A DNA stretch of 64,000 bases, from the NCBI RefSeq assembly GCF_000341085.1, contig NZ_ANBA01000012.1, forward strand, positions 1-64,000, written 5' to 3'. Below, piece after piece: positions 33,796 through 44,631 of this stretch (within the stretch, counting starts at the first letter, position 1; each line of letters opens with the position of its first letter). This stretch comes from Nocardiopsis ganjiahuensis DSM 45031 (GTDB lineage Bacteria; Actinomycetota; Actinomycetes; Streptosporangiales; Streptosporangiaceae). Below the pieces are notes generated by a model, which made no database searches, was not told where the DNA came from, and saw nothing but the letters and a program-made list of their open reading frames with translations. The position numbers and the translations under genes were made by a program.

Positions 33796-35535
33796 CTAGG
33801 GCCTCGGGATGTTGCGGAGGTTGGAGCGGGCGAGGTCGATCATCGAGCCCACGCCGCCGTGGAGCACCGTGCGGCCCGCGGACAGGGCGAAACCGGTGAC
33901 CTGGTCGGCGGTGATCCGGGAGGGCACCGACAGCGCGTTGGGGTCGGTGACCACGTCCACCAGGACCGGCTCGTTCGCGGTGAGGGCCTCGTGCAGAGCT
34001 TCACGCACGTCCTGGGGCTCCTCCACCCGGATCGCCCGCATGCCCACGGCCTCGGCGACCTTCGCGTAGTCCACCGGGGCATGGTCGGTCTCGAAGGCGG
34101 GCATGCCGTCCACCATCATCTCCAGCCGGACCATGCCGAGCGAGGAGTTGTTGAACACCACCGTCGTGATGGGCAGGCCGTGCTGCCGCACGGTGATCAG
34201 CTCGCCGAGGAGCATGCTCAGGCCGCCGTCGCCGGACATGGACACGACCTTGCGGCCAGGGGCGGCGTAGGCGGCCCCGATGGCGTGCGGCAGGGCGTTG
34301 GCCATGGAGCCGTGGGTGAAGGAGCCGATCACGCGGCGGCGGCCGTTGGGGGTGATGTAGCGGGCGGCCCACACGTTGTTCATGCCGGTGTCGACGGTGA
34401 ACACGGTGTCGTCCGGCGCCAGGGAGTCGAGGATGCTCGCCACGTACTCGGGGTGGATCGGGGTGTGGTGCTCGATGTTCTTCGTATAGGCGTCCACGGC
34501 CCTGGTCAGGGCGCGCTCGTGGCGCCTGAGCATGTCCCGGAGGAAGGTGTCGTCCTTCTTCCTCCGGACCGCGGGGCGCAGGGCGCGCAGGGTCGCGGCG
34601 ACGTCCCCGTGGACGCCGAGCCGGATCGGGACGCGCCGGCCGAGGCGGCGCGGGTCGTGGTCGACCTGGACGACGTTGTGCTTGGGCAGGAACTCGTCGT
34701 AGGGGAAGTCGCAGCCGAGCAGCACGGTGAGGTCCGCGTCCTTGAGGGCCTCGTAGCAGGCGCCGTAGCCGAGGAGGCCGATCATGCCGACGTCGTACGG
34801 GTTGTCGTACTGGATCCACTCCTTGCCGCGCAGGGTGTGTCCGACCGGGGACCCGACCTGGCCGGCCAGGGCCATGACCTCCTCGTGCGCGTGGCGTACC
34901 CCGGCTCCGCAGAACAGGGCGACCGTGTCCGCCTCGTTGATCCTCCGGGCGAGTTCGCGGACGTCGTCCTCACTGGGCCAGGCGGTGGCCCGTCCGGCGG
35001 TCACCGGGGTGGTGTCGGCCGGGCCGACGGCCTTCCGCCCGGCGATGTCCCCGGGCAGGACGAGGACGGCCACGCCGGGGGTGCCCAGGGCGTGCTGGAC
35101 GGCGATCCGGGCCAGGCGGGGCATCTGGTCGGGGCGGGAGACCAGCTCGCGGAACTCCGTGACGTCTCCGAAGAGCCGTTCGGGGTGGGTCTCCTGGAAG
35201 TAGCCGGTGCCGATCTGGGGTGAGGGGATGTGCGAGGCCAGCGCGAGCACGGGTGCTCCGCTGCGCTGGGCGTCGTACAGCCCCTGGACGAGGTGGGTGT
35301 TGCCGGGACCGCAGGATCCCGCGCAGACGGCGAGCTTCCCGTCGATCTGGGCCTGCGCCGCGGCGGCGAAGGCGGCGGTCTCCTCGTTGCGGACGTGGAC
35401 CCACTCGATGCCGTCGGTGGTGCGGACGGCGTCCACCACCGGGTTGAGGCTGTCCCCCACCACCCCGTAGACGCGGGTGACCCCCGCGGCGAGCAGTGTT
35501 CGGACGAGTTGTTCGGCGACGGTGTTCCTGCTCAT
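33796..35535 (-). CDS. poxB: Pyruvate oxidase / pyruvate:quinone oxidoreductase
   Basis: A 579-residue ThDP/FAD enzyme: N-terminal pyrimidine domain with GVVGDSLNPVVDAV and the catalytic Glu in HVRNEETAAFAA, a central FAD-type domain, and a C-terminal diphosphate domain with GDGGLSMLLGELITVRQHGLPITTVVFNNSSLGMV. The tail (SMIDLARSNLRNIPRP) resembles the membrane-binding helix of E. coli PoxB. It decarboxylates pyruvate to acetate plus CO2 and passes electrons to the quinone pool. The ATG at 35535 follows GGGAGGGTC. Confidence 0.93.
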   Translation of the reverse strand: MSRNTVAEQLVRTLLAAGVTRVYGVVGDSLNPVVDAVRTTDGIEWVHVRNEETAAFAAAAQAQIDGKLAVCAGSCGPGNTHLVQGLYDAQRSGAPVLALASHIPSPQIGTGYFQETHPERLFGDVTEFRELVSRPDQMPRLARIAVQHALGTPGVAVLVLPGDIAGRKAVGPADTTPVTAGRATAWPSEDDVRELARRINEADTVALFCGAGVRHAHEEVMALAGQVGSPVGHTLRGKEWIQYDNPYDVGMIGLLGYGACYEALKDADLTVLLGCDFPYDEFLPKHNVVQVDHDPRRLGRRVPIRLGVHGDVAATLRALRPAVRRKKDDTFLRDMLRRHERALTRAVDAYTKNIEHHTPIHPEYVASILDSLAPDDTVFTVDTGMNNVWAARYITPNGRRRVIGSFTHGSMANALPHAIGAAYAAPGRKVVSMSGDGGLSMLLGELITVRQHGLPITTVVFNNSSLGMVRLEMMVDGMPAFETDHAPVDYAKVAEAVGMRAIRVEEPQDVREALHEALTANEPVLVDVVTDPNALSVPSRITADQVTGFALSAGRTVLHGGVGSMIDLARSNLRNIPRP

Positions 35536-35765
35536 GACGGACCCTCCCGGGGCACTGCGCGGCCGGGGGCCGGGCTCGTCGCCCCCGGACCACGCTAGGA
35601 GCGGCCCGGCCGGTTGTGCCGGACCGCCACGCCCCGCGCCCTGCCGGACTCCGGACGGGACGGAACGGAGCCTGGCCGAGAGGTTGACCCGAACCTGGGT
35701 GGTGAACAAGGTTAATAGTCGTTTTTTTGAGTATTGTGCGTGGATACCCAGGAAAGGTGCGGGAC

Positions 35766-38673
<2,908 letters not shown>

Positions 38674-38709
38674 GCCCTCCGGTTCTCCGGACCTCCCTAG
38701 AATGCGCTC

Positions 38710-39258
38710 ATGTCCCTGCCCCACGCGATTCTGACCGCCCTGCTGGAGAAACCCTCCTCCGGACTGGAACTCACCCGGCGCTTCGACCGCTCCATCGGGT
38801 ACTTCTGGTCCGCCACCCACCAGCAGATCTATCGCGAGCTGGGCAAGCTGGAGAAGGCCGGACTCATCCGGGCCCTGCCGACGGACTCGCCCACCCGGGG
38901 CCAGAAGAAGGAGTACGAGGTACTGGCCTCGGGCCGGGAGGAGCTGGAGCGCTGGGTCGCCGGGCAGGACGAACCGCGCGACCCCCGCGACCCCCTGCTG
39001 CTGCGCCTGCGCGCGGCGGGGGTCGTGGGGGTGGGCGACGGTCTGCTCGAGGAGCTGCGCCGCCACCGGGAACTGCACGCCGCCCGCCTGGCGGAGTACC
39101 GGGAGTTCCAACGGCGCGACGCGGCCCGCGGCCACGGGACCGAGCGGGACCGGGTCCAGGGCCTGGTGCTGCAGGGCGGTATCGACCTGGAGCTCTTCTG
39201 GGTGAACTGGCTCGACAAGGCCATCGACGGCCTGGCCGTCCCCGGAACCGCCTCCTAG
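38710..39258 (+). CDS. PadR-family transcriptional regulator
   Basis: A 182-residue protein: winged helix (about 1-75; HAILTALLEKPSSGLELTRRFDRSIGYFWSATHQQIYRELGKLEKAGLI) and a C-terminal Vir_C-like dimerisation helix region (RLAEYREFQRRDAARG, VLQGGIDLELFWVNWLDKAI). As second gene of the flavoenzyme operon it probably represses that operon through the palindrome at 36581-36608. Confidence 0.92.
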   Translation: MSLPHAILTALLEKPSSGLELTRRFDRSIGYFWSATHQQIYRELGKLEKAGLIRALPTDSPTRGQKKEYEVLASGREELERWVAGQDEPRDPRDPLLLRLRAAGVVGVGDGLLEELRRHRELHAARLAEYREFQRRDAARGHGTERDRVQGLVLQGGIDLELFWVNWLDKAIDGLAVPGTAS

Positions 39259-39291
39259 GCACGCCCGGGAAGGCCTGGTGCGCACAAAAAA

Positions 39292-39317
39292 CCGCCCCCG
39301 GCTGCTGCCGGGGACGG
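39292..39317 (-). terminator. Intrinsic terminator of tRNA-Ser(CGA)
   Basis: Stem CCGCCCCCGG/CCGGGGACGG (one mismatch), loop CTGCTG, followed on the minus strand by a run of six T. It is directly downstream of the tRNA and may also stop the PadR transcript. Confidence 0.88.
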
Positions 39318-39321
39318 CTTG

Positions 39322-39409
39322 TGGCGGTGGATGAGGGATTTGAACCCTCGAAGGGTTGCCCCTTACCCGCTTTCGAGGCGGGCGCCATCGGCCACTAGGC
39401 GAATCCACC
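39322..39409 (-). tRNA. tRNA-Ser(CGA)
   Basis: On the minus strand: acceptor GGTGGAT with ATCCACC, discriminator G, encoded CCA; anticodon loop CCTCGAAAG with anticodon CGA; long variable arm (GTAAGGGGCAACCC region); T-arm GAGGGTTCAAATCCCTC. It shares most of its 5' half with tRNA-Ser(GGA) at 30394. It lies 10 bases downstream of tadA, which is on the same strand. Confidence 0.97.
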
Positions 39410-39419
39410 GAGAGGTACT

Positions 39420-39917
39420 CTACCGGACGCGGCGCCGTTCGAAAAACCGAATCAGCAGATCCGCGCACCTGTCGGCGGTGTCCTGACTGATCAGATCGGG
39501 TGGAACGACTTCGGGACGGTGGTTCTGCCGGGGGTCCCTGACCAGGTCCCACATCGAACCCGCCGCCCCGGCCTTGGCGTCGCGCGCCCCGTAGACCAGG
39601 CGGTCCACCCGGGAGAGCACGGTGGCTCCGGCGCACATCACACAGGGTTCGAGGGTGACCACCAGGGTGCATCCGGACAGGCGCCACTCACCGCGCGCCT
39701 GGGACGCCGCACGCAGCGCCAGCACCTCGGCGTGTCCGGTCGGATCGCCGTCGGCCTCGCGTCGGTTGTGTCCGCGGCCCAGGACGGCGCCGTCGGGTCC
39801 GAGCACCACGGCACCGACCGGCACGTCGTCGGTGGCCAGGGCCAGCTCGGCCTCGGCCAGGGCGTCGAGCATCGCGCCGTCGACCGCACCCCGGTCGAGA
39901 TCGGGCAGGTCGGTCAA
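39420..39917 (-). CDS. tadA: tRNA-specific adenosine deaminase TadA
   Basis: A 165-residue zinc deaminase that makes inosine at the wobble base of tRNA-Arg(ACG). Catalytic His62 and Glu64 are in GHAEV, and Cys92 and Cys95 in LEPCVMCAGA. The FGARDAKAGA-type loop appears as YGARDAKAGA. It starts 4 bases after the stop of the associated gene, so co-translation is likely. Confidence 0.95.
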   Translation of the reverse strand: MTDLPDLDRGAVDGAMLDALAEAELALATDDVPVGAVVLGPDGAVLGRGHNRREADGDPTGHAEVLALRAASQARGEWRLSGCTLVVTLEPCVMCAGATVLSRVDRLVYGARDAKAGAAGSMWDLVRDPRQNHRPEVVPPDLISQDTADRCADLLIRFFERRRVR

Positions 39918-39921
39918 CCGG

Positions 39922-40413
39922 TCACAGCCTCATCGAGTCGAGGAGGTCGGCGAAGCCGGAGCGTTCGGCGATCACCGCGAGTACGTCACTGGGCAGCACG
40001 CCGCCGCCCACGGAGAGGTCGGCGAGTTCGTCCTCGGCCACCCCGAGATCGGTGAGCAGCTCCCCGTCACCGTCCGGCCTGGGGTCGGGGCGGGCGCCCG
40101 CGCTCTCGGCGGGCACGGGTGCGCCGAGCCCGCCGGCCTCGGAGAGCACACCGGCCAGCGGGTGGTCGTGCACCACCCGGCCGTCGGAGAGGTAGACCCG
40201 CGGATCCGGAACCGACTCGTCCACCCGGATGACGGCGAACCACTCGTCGTCCGCCTCCACGAGCAGCAGGGCCAGCTCGCTGTCCCAGTCCGTCGCGAGG
40301 TCCAACATGAGGTCGGTGATGTCGTCGATGGCCTCGACGCCACCGAGATCGACCTCGGTTCCCCGCCACGTCTTCCCGTTCGGGGCGAAGACGGCTGCGA
40401 AGGTCGACACCAC
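39922..40413 (-). CDS. tRNA adenosine deaminase-associated protein, copy 1
   Basis: A 163-residue acidic protein: FAAVFAPNGKTWRGTEVDLGGVEAIDDITDLMLDLA, ALLLVEADDEWFAVIRVD, VYLSDGRVVHDHPLAGVL and a C-terminal FADLLDS helix. The family is defined by its position next to tadA in actinobacteria; its biochemical role is not established. The start is GTG (a second GTG follows immediately). A paralogue is encoded 39 bases upstream. Confidence 0.88.
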   Translation of the reverse strand: MVSTFAAVFAPNGKTWRGTEVDLGGVEAIDDITDLMLDLATDWDSELALLLVEADDEWFAVIRVDESVPDPRVYLSDGRVVHDHPLAGVLSEAGGLGAPVPAESAGARPDPRPDGDGELLTDLGVAEDELADLSVGGGVLPSDVLAVIAERSGFADLLDSMRL

Positions 40414-40452
40414 GTGCCCTCCTGTCTCTCCTGACCGCGTTCCAGGCGACCC

Positions 40453-40953
40453 CTACCCCATACCGTCCAGGACACGCTGGAAGGACTGGGCGAATCCCAA
40501 CCGCTCGGACACGCTCGCGAGCACCTCGTCCGGATAGAGGTCGAGATCGCCCGCGAGGGCGCCCAGTTCCATCTCGTCCAGACCCAGGTCCGCGACCACG
40601 GACAGGTCTCCCGCGGGCAGGACCTGGTCGAGGTCGTCGTCGTCCGGCAGGTCGATGTCCAGGTAGTCCAGGACGTCCCGGGCGACCTGCCAGTCGACCG
40701 AGGCGGTCACGTCGGACAGGAAGAGGGAGACCTCGCCTCCGTACACACGGACGATGATGAAGAAGTCGTCGCCGACCGACACCAGCCCGATGGACCCGCT
40801 GATGCTCGGCTGTTGGCGCAGGGCGTGGATGAGCCCCTTGAGATCGTGTGTCAGCGCTACGGGGAGAAGGTCGACATCCCAGTACTCCTCTTCCCTGTAC
40901 GCGACGGCCGCGAAGTCACCCGAGTCGTCGTCACCATGATCGAGCACTGTCAT
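40453..40953 (-). CDS. tRNA adenosine deaminase-associated protein, copy 2
   Basis: A 166-residue acidic protein with the same layout as the next gene: FAAVAYREEEYWDVDLLPVALTHDLKGLIHALRQ, IGLVSVGDDFFIIVRVYGGEVSLFLSD, then a tail LGFAQSFQRVLDGMG equivalent to SGFADLLDSM. The ATG at 40953 was chosen over longer in-frame extensions of poor composition. The three genes copy 2, copy 1 and tadA form one leftward operon. Confidence 0.86.
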   Translation of the reverse strand: MTVLDHGDDDSGDFAAVAYREEEYWDVDLLPVALTHDLKGLIHALRQQPSISGSIGLVSVGDDFFIIVRVYGGEVSLFLSDVTASVDWQVARDVLDYLDIDLPDDDDLDQVLPAGDLSVVADLGLDEMELGALAGDLDLYPDEVLASVSERLGFAQSFQRVLDGMG

Positions 40954-41277
40954 CGTCACCCCAACCCGGACGGTGTTTCGGTGCGGACGAGTGGAGCCCG
41001 GCTCGCCCGTGCGAGTGCCATGGTAACGATCACTCCCACCTCGCCGTAGTCGCTCATCCGCCGTGGAACGCCCTAACGCTCTCATGAGAGGCGGGTCCCC
41101 CGCGCCCCCGTGACCGATCCCATGCACACCAGTTCCGCGCCGGAGACCCCCGGAACCGCCCGGGAGGGGGTGTGGAGGGTCCGATGAGCCCTGGTCCGGG
41201 TGATACGCGCGGTTAGACTCGGGCAGGCCCCTCACCCCGTCAACCGTCCCGTTATCCCAGCTCACCCGGAGAACGTT
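40954..41277. other. 324-base divergent region between the tadA operon and upp
   Basis: It holds promoters in both directions. TTAGACT near 41211-41217 is a plausible -10 region for upp, about 60 bases before its start. No operator or riboswitch was recognised. Confidence 0.5.
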
Positions 41278-41931
41278 TTGGAAACCCTGGTCGTCGACCA
41301 CCCCTTGGTCGCGCACAAGCTGACCACCCTGCGCGACGTGCGGACCGACTCACCGACCTTCCGGCGGCTGACGGACGAGCTGGTCACCCTGCTCGCCTAC
41401 GAAGCGACGCGGGACGTCCGCGTGACAGAGGTCACCATCGAGACCCCGCTCGTGGAGACCACCGGCACCCAGCTGACGCGTCCCACCCCGCTCGTGGTCC
41501 CGATCCTGCGCGCCGGGCTCGGCATGCTCGACGGCATGACCCGCCTCCTGCCCACCGCGGAGGTCGGCTTCCTCGGCATGGCGCGTGACGAGGAGACCCT
41601 CCAGCCCGCCACCTACGCCGACCGCCTTCCGCAGGACCTGTCCGGACGCCAGTGCTACGTGCTGGACCCGATGCTGGCCACCGGCGGCACCCTGGCCGCG
41701 GCGCTGAAGCTGCTCGTCGAACGCGGCGCCGACCACATCACCGCGATCTGCCTGCTGGTGGCGCCCGAGGGCCTGACCGCCGTGGAGCAGAAACTGACCG
41801 AAACCCTGCCCGGTGACCACGGCGCCACACTGCGCGTCGTGACCGCGGCGGTGGACGAGCGCCTGAACGAGAACGGCTTCATCCTCCCGGGGCTGGGGGA
41901 CGCCGGCGACCGCCTGTACGGCTGCGCCTGA
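41278..41931 (+). CDS. upp: Uracil phosphoribosyltransferase
   Basis: A 217-residue salvage enzyme that makes UMP from uracil and [21 protein letters not shown] opens the protein; [13 protein letters not shown], the PRPP loop [19 protein letters not shown], and the uracil site [19 protein letters not shown] follow. The TTG at 41278, with CCGGAGAACG upstream, gives the standard family start. A classical terminator follows. Confidence 0.95.
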   Translation: METLVVDHPLVAHKLTTLRDVRTDSPTFRRLTDELVTLLAYEATRDVRVTEVTIETPLVETTGTQLTRPTPLVVPILRAGLGMLDGMTRLLPTAEVGFLGMARDEETLQPATYADRLPQDLSGRQCYVLDPMLATGGTLAAALKLLVERGADHITAICLLVAPEGLTAVEQKLTETLPGDHGATLRVVTAAVDERLNENGFILPGLGDAGDRLYGCA

Positions 41932-41959
41932 GTCCGGAGCCCCGCCACGCAAGGCACCC

Positions 41960-41992
41960 GCGCCCAATCGGATCACCGGTTGGGCGCTTTTT
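41960..41992 (+). terminator. Intrinsic terminator of upp
   Basis: Stem GCGCCCAA/TTGGGCGC with a 12-base loop, followed by TTTTTC. Confidence 0.9.
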
Positions 41993-42359
41993 CGGCTCTT
42001 TTGGGGACGGGGTGAATGAACGCCCGAAAATCGGGCATTGGTCCCATCGTGCCCTGCTTCCCCGGTGGTGTCACCCCAGGTCGAGCCCGCTCGACCGGAC
42101 TCCGGCCGACACGGTATTGCATTAGCCGAATTCATTTCGAGATTGGAACGTAACAGATTACAGTGATCATGGTTCCTGACCACCCGTAACCGGGTGCACC
42201 CGCCAGACCGAAACCACCCCACAAGGGGCTCAGCCCACTGATATCCGAACGCCGCTGCCTGTTTCCGGCGCGGAGTTCCGGCAACCCTCCAGTGGCTACG
42301 CAAAGCCCCCGAGCGCACACGCGCCGTGCTGTTCCGCCCTCGCAGCCCTAAGGAGTGAG
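41993..42359. other. 367-base gap upstream of a small gene
   Basis: An AT-richer stretch at 42110-42170 (ATTGCATTAGCCGAATTCATTTC, broken by GAGATTGG and AACAGATTACAG) is the likely promoter. After it about 190 bases of GC-rich leader precede the 80-residue gene. Small hairpins (CCCGTAACCGGG type) occur, but no named riboswitch was matched. Confidence 0.45.
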
Positions 42360-42602
42360 ATGCCCGAGAACCCTTCCCCCTCGACAACCCAGGCCGCCCG
42401 CGACCCCCACTTCAACCCAGTCATCAGTCGCCTGTCCACAGAGTTCTCCGACGTGCACCACTCCTCCACCGTCTCCCGGTGCGTGGACGCGGCCAGACAC
42501 GGCGCCCAGGACGTGACCGGGCGGGCCACCCCGGACCTCGTGGAGCGCATCGCCCGACAGCACCTCCAGGTGCTCGCCCTGGCCTTCGCGGAACAGCGTT
42601 AG
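42360..42602 (+). CDS. Small helical protein, unknown function
   Basis: An 80-residue protein starting after a good AAGGAGTGAG: a disordered N terminus, then two helical stretches (FNPVISRLSTEFSDVHHSSTVSRCVDAARHGAQDV and PDLVERIARQHLQVLALAF). The pattern is that of the three-helix-bundle DUF3562-like proteins common in actinomycetes. The strong ribosome binding site supports expression. No operon partner. Confidence 0.72.
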   Translation: MPENPSPSTTQAARDPHFNPVISRLSTEFSDVHHSSTVSRCVDAARHGAQDVTGRATPDLVERIARQHLQVLALAFAEQR

Positions 42603-42976
42603 ACACTCCCGCACCAGTTTCGGGCCCGCACTACCCCCCTCTTCGGAACGCGAAGAACCGGGTTCCCTGTCGTCTCCCTCCTCGGATCGGCGAACCCTTC
42701 CTCGGAACCCGGGCCCGCCCCTGGTGTGCCTTCGCCCCTTCGGGAGCGCATCCCGACCGACTTTTCACCGCCCTGACCTGCATCAGAACGGAAACCTCTT
42801 TCCGGACCACCATTCACCGGGTTACCAACACCACCGGAACCGGACACAGCCCGCAAGCGGTGAACGTCCGACATACCGCCACGCCGAGGGTGCGCCCCAG
42901 GCTTTACGGGCATGATGGTCGATGGAACAATCACTGCTGGGTTGGTGGGTCAGGTGGATTCCAAGGGGAGTCAGTC
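42603..42976. other. 374-base gap
   Basis: Contains a 6-base-pair hairpin at 42789-42804 (CGGAAA-CCTC-TTTCCG) and a CGGGTTACCAACACCACCGGAACC stretch (split by position 42840) that could be part of a regulator site. The promoter for the following membrane miniprotein is expected near 42905-42940. No gene is seen. Confidence 0.4.
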
Positions 42977-43141
42977 GTGGCGAAGTTGAAGAAATGGGGC
43001 GGTTATGCGCTCATCGGTTTCGTGGCGTTTTATCTGCTCACGCAACCGGAAAGCGCGGCCGGAGTGATCCAGAGCGGACTGGATCTCCTGGTGGGCGGCG
43101 CTGAGTCGATGTCCCGGTTCGTCAACACGCTGCTGTCGTAG
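42977..43141 (+). CDS. 54-residue single-pass membrane miniprotein
   Basis: GTG start with AAGGGGAG upstream. The N terminus is basic (VAKLKKWGG), with a membrane segment YALIGFVAFYLLTQ and a second amphipathic helix (AAGVIQSGLDLLVGGAESMSRFVNTLL). It lies 20 bases before the PH-domain membrane protein, so the two are probably co-transcribed and may form a complex. Family unknown. Confidence 0.75.
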   Translation: MAKLKKWGGYALIGFVAFYLLTQPESAAGVIQSGLDLLVGGAESMSRFVNTLLS

Positions 43142-43161
43142 ACGGGGACGGGTCGGCTGTC

Positions 43162-43671
43162 ATGAAGCTCGTAGCCTCGAGCAACGCGGCTCCAGCGTCG
43201 GTGAACCGCTACCTCCTGCCGCATGAGCAGGACGTCGTGACCATCCGTCGGCACCCAGCGGTCCTCATCGGTCCGGTGGGTGCGGTTCTGGCGGCCCTGG
43301 TGTTCGCGGCCATCCTGAGCAGGACGATCGGCGCCAACAGCACCGCGACCCTGGCCGTCGTGTGGTGGCTCTGGCTGCTGGTGCTGGTGTGGTTCGTCTG
43401 GCGGGTCGCCGAGTGGTCCGTCGACTACTTCGTGATCACGTCGGCGCGGTTGTTGCTGACCCAAGGGCTGATCACCCGGCAGGTGAACATGATGCCGCTG
43501 GGCAAGGTCACCGACATGCGGTTCGAGCGAACACTGCTCGGCCGCTTCCTCGGGTACGGCACCTTCGTGATGGAGTCCGCAGGTCAGGACCAGGCGCTCA
43601 GCAGGATCGCTTTCATTCCCTACCCCGAGCAGCTCTATCTCGAAGTCGTGGGACTGATCTTCAAGGAGTAG
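43162..43671 (+). CDS. Membrane protein with bacterial PH domain (YdbS/YdbT-like)
   Basis: A 169-residue protein: LLPHEQDVVTIRRHPAVLIGPV, two membrane helices (about 35-52 and 64-82), then the bPH_2 core YFVITSARLLLTQGLITRQVNMMPLGKVTDMRFERTLLGRFLGYGTFVME. The segment ITSARLLLTQGLITRQ is typical of the family. Function in the envelope is unknown. Confidence 0.86.
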   Translation: MKLVASSNAAPASVNRYLLPHEQDVVTIRRHPAVLIGPVGAVLAALVFAAILSRTIGANSTATLAVVWWLWLLVLVWFVWRVAEWSVDYFVITSARLLLTQGLITRQVNMMPLGKVTDMRFERTLLGRFLGYGTFVMESAGQDQALSRIAFIPYPEQLYLEVVGLIFKE

Positions 43672-43751
43672 CCGGCCGCGCACCGACCACAGACGTTCGC
43701 GGAGCACCCGTCCAGGCGGCGGGTGCTCTTTCGCGTCCGGGGTAGGACCGG

Positions 43752-43784
43752 GTTACCAACCTGTTCACCTTCCGTTCACCTTGC
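43752..43784 (+). promoter_or_regulatory. PHO-box-like direct repeats, upstream cluster
   Basis: Three consecutive 11-base units: GTTACCAACCT, GTTCACCTTCC, GTTCACCTTGC. Streptomyces PhoP recognises 11-base direct-repeat units built on GTTCACC. MtrA, which binds GTTAC-type repeats of similar spacing, is the alternative reader. Confidence 0.62.
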
Positions 43785-43838
43785 TGGCCCGCACACCGCT
43801 GAACCCCTGGGCAGCAGACCCACCCAGACGGAAGTGAA

Positions 43839-43867
43839 TTGACTCCAAGGTGAACATAGGGTTAACT
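43839..43867 (+). promoter_or_regulatory. Promoter with embedded PHO-box-like repeats
   Basis: TTGACT (43839-43844), 17-base spacer, TTAACT (43862-43867). On the minus strand the same stretch reads GTTAACCCTAT and GTTCACCTTGG, two more 11-base units, so the site covers the promoter itself. The regulator could thus block or tune transcription of the 79-residue gene that follows. Confidence 0.58.
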
Positions 43868-43900
43868 TGGGTCATCTGCTAAGGAAACGAGGAGGGCTAC

Positions 43901-44140
43901 ATGGCACGCAGGACCGAACACGGGCCGCACCTCTCTCGCTCCGCGACCACCCCTCGGCGTGTCCGGTCCGCCGCAGCGAGCCGTCGGCTCTCCGGCCTGG
44001 CCCCCGAGCCCGCGCTGGTCCCGAAGCCGCGCGAGGTCCGCGAGAACACCGACACGACCACTTCGGAGCACCCGATCATGCACTGGGTCCTGGTCACTGA
44101 CGACAACGGCCGCACCCGGCCCGAGGCGCGCTGGCTCTGA
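43901..44140 (+). CDS. 79-residue basic protein under PHO-box-like control, unknown function
   Basis: Start ATG after GAGGAGGG. The first 50 residues are Arg/Ser/Ala-rich and probably disordered (RTEHGPHLSRSATTPRRVRSAAASRRLSG); a short ordered end reads HPIMHWVLVTDDNGRTRPEARW. I recognise no family. The promoter context suggests a response to phosphate limitation, and a strong hairpin ends the transcript, so it is a single-gene unit. Confidence 0.68.
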   Translation: MARRTEHGPHLSRSATTPRRVRSAAASRRLSGLAPEPALVPKPREVRENTDTTTSEHPIMHWVLVTDDNGRTRPEARWL

Positions 44141-44165
44141 CAGCCGCAGCGCTCGAAACAACCAC

Positions 44166-44198
44166 GAAGGGCCGTCCGCCGAGCGCGGGCGGCCCTTC
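44166..44198 (+). terminator. Terminator after the 79-residue gene
   Basis: Arms GAAGGGCCGTCCGC and GCGGGCGGCCCTTC (one G-T pair) over a 5-base loop. Confidence 0.82.
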
Positions 44199-44351
44199 GT
44201 CATGCCTCCCGGAGAGCCTCGAGGATCACTTTCCGAAGCCTCCTGATCGCTATGTCGACAAATCGGCAAGGAAATAAACCCCCTATTCGGTCGTCCCTAT
44301 ATGAGGCACACAGCAACAGCTGAGAGTGATGCCCCTCTCACTGGAACTCCC

Positions 44352-44387
44352 TTGACGCCCTTTGAAACGAGACGTATCGTCTCACCC
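44352..44387 (+). promoter_or_regulatory. Promoter and TetR-type operator of the ABC-F gene
   Basis: TTGACG (44352-44357), exact 17-base spacer, TATCGT (44375-44380). The operator ACGAGACGTATCGTCT (44367-44382; GAGACG and CGTCTC arms around TAT) overlaps the -10 box and is identical over 16 bases to the TetR-gene operator at 27131-27148. The expected transcription start, about 7 bases past the -10 box, falls on the ATG at 44388. Confidence 0.78.
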
Positions 44388-44411
44388 ATGAGGCTTCAGA
44401 TCTTCCTGTAA
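44388..44411 (+). CDS. Leaderless 7-codon leader peptide MRLQIFL
   Basis: ATG AGG CTT CAG ATC TTC CTG TAA begins where the mRNA is expected to begin, with no Shine-Dalgarno sequence, 220 bases ahead of an antibiotic-resistance-type ABC-F gene. Leader peptides that stall drug-bound ribosomes precede many erm and ABC-F genes; MRL is the core of the macrolide-dependent ErmDL arrest peptide. Translation is not proven. Confidence 0.55.
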   Translation: MRLQIFL

Positions 44412-44631
44412 CCCGCGCCGGACGCCCGCGTTCCGAGCAAGCGCCCCACCGCCACTGCGGTGCCGCGCCGCTCCGCAGGCGTCACCACACCGCGGTCGCT
44501 TACGGAAGGCCTCAGCACCCCTGGTTCCGGCTCACCGGCACACCCCTGTGCCCATGCCCGAAACCTCCTGGCTCTCCCTGTCGATCCGCGGAACCGATCA
44601 CCACCGGAACCACGTAGACCAGGAGAGCCAC
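44412..44631 (+). promoter_or_regulatory. Candidate attenuator leader of the ABC-F gene
   Basis: The 220-base leader has GC-rich stems. TGGTTCCGG (44522-44530) pairs with CCGGAACCA (44604-44612), ending just before the ABC-F ribosome binding site AGGAG at 44621. Upstream, AAGCG (44440s) and CGCTT (44498-44502) close another set of pairings. Alternative folds after stalling on the leader peptide could free the gene. Confidence 0.5.

Noticed and set aside
32407..35223. A 938-codon open frame on the plus strand
   Set aside because: It overlaps GlxA in another frame and poxB in antisense, and has no recognisable domain.
41993..42359. A riboswitch upstream of the 80-residue gene
   Set aside because: Small GC hairpins are present, but none of the conserved cores of known classes (c-di-AMP, SAM, cobalamin, TPP) could be matched.
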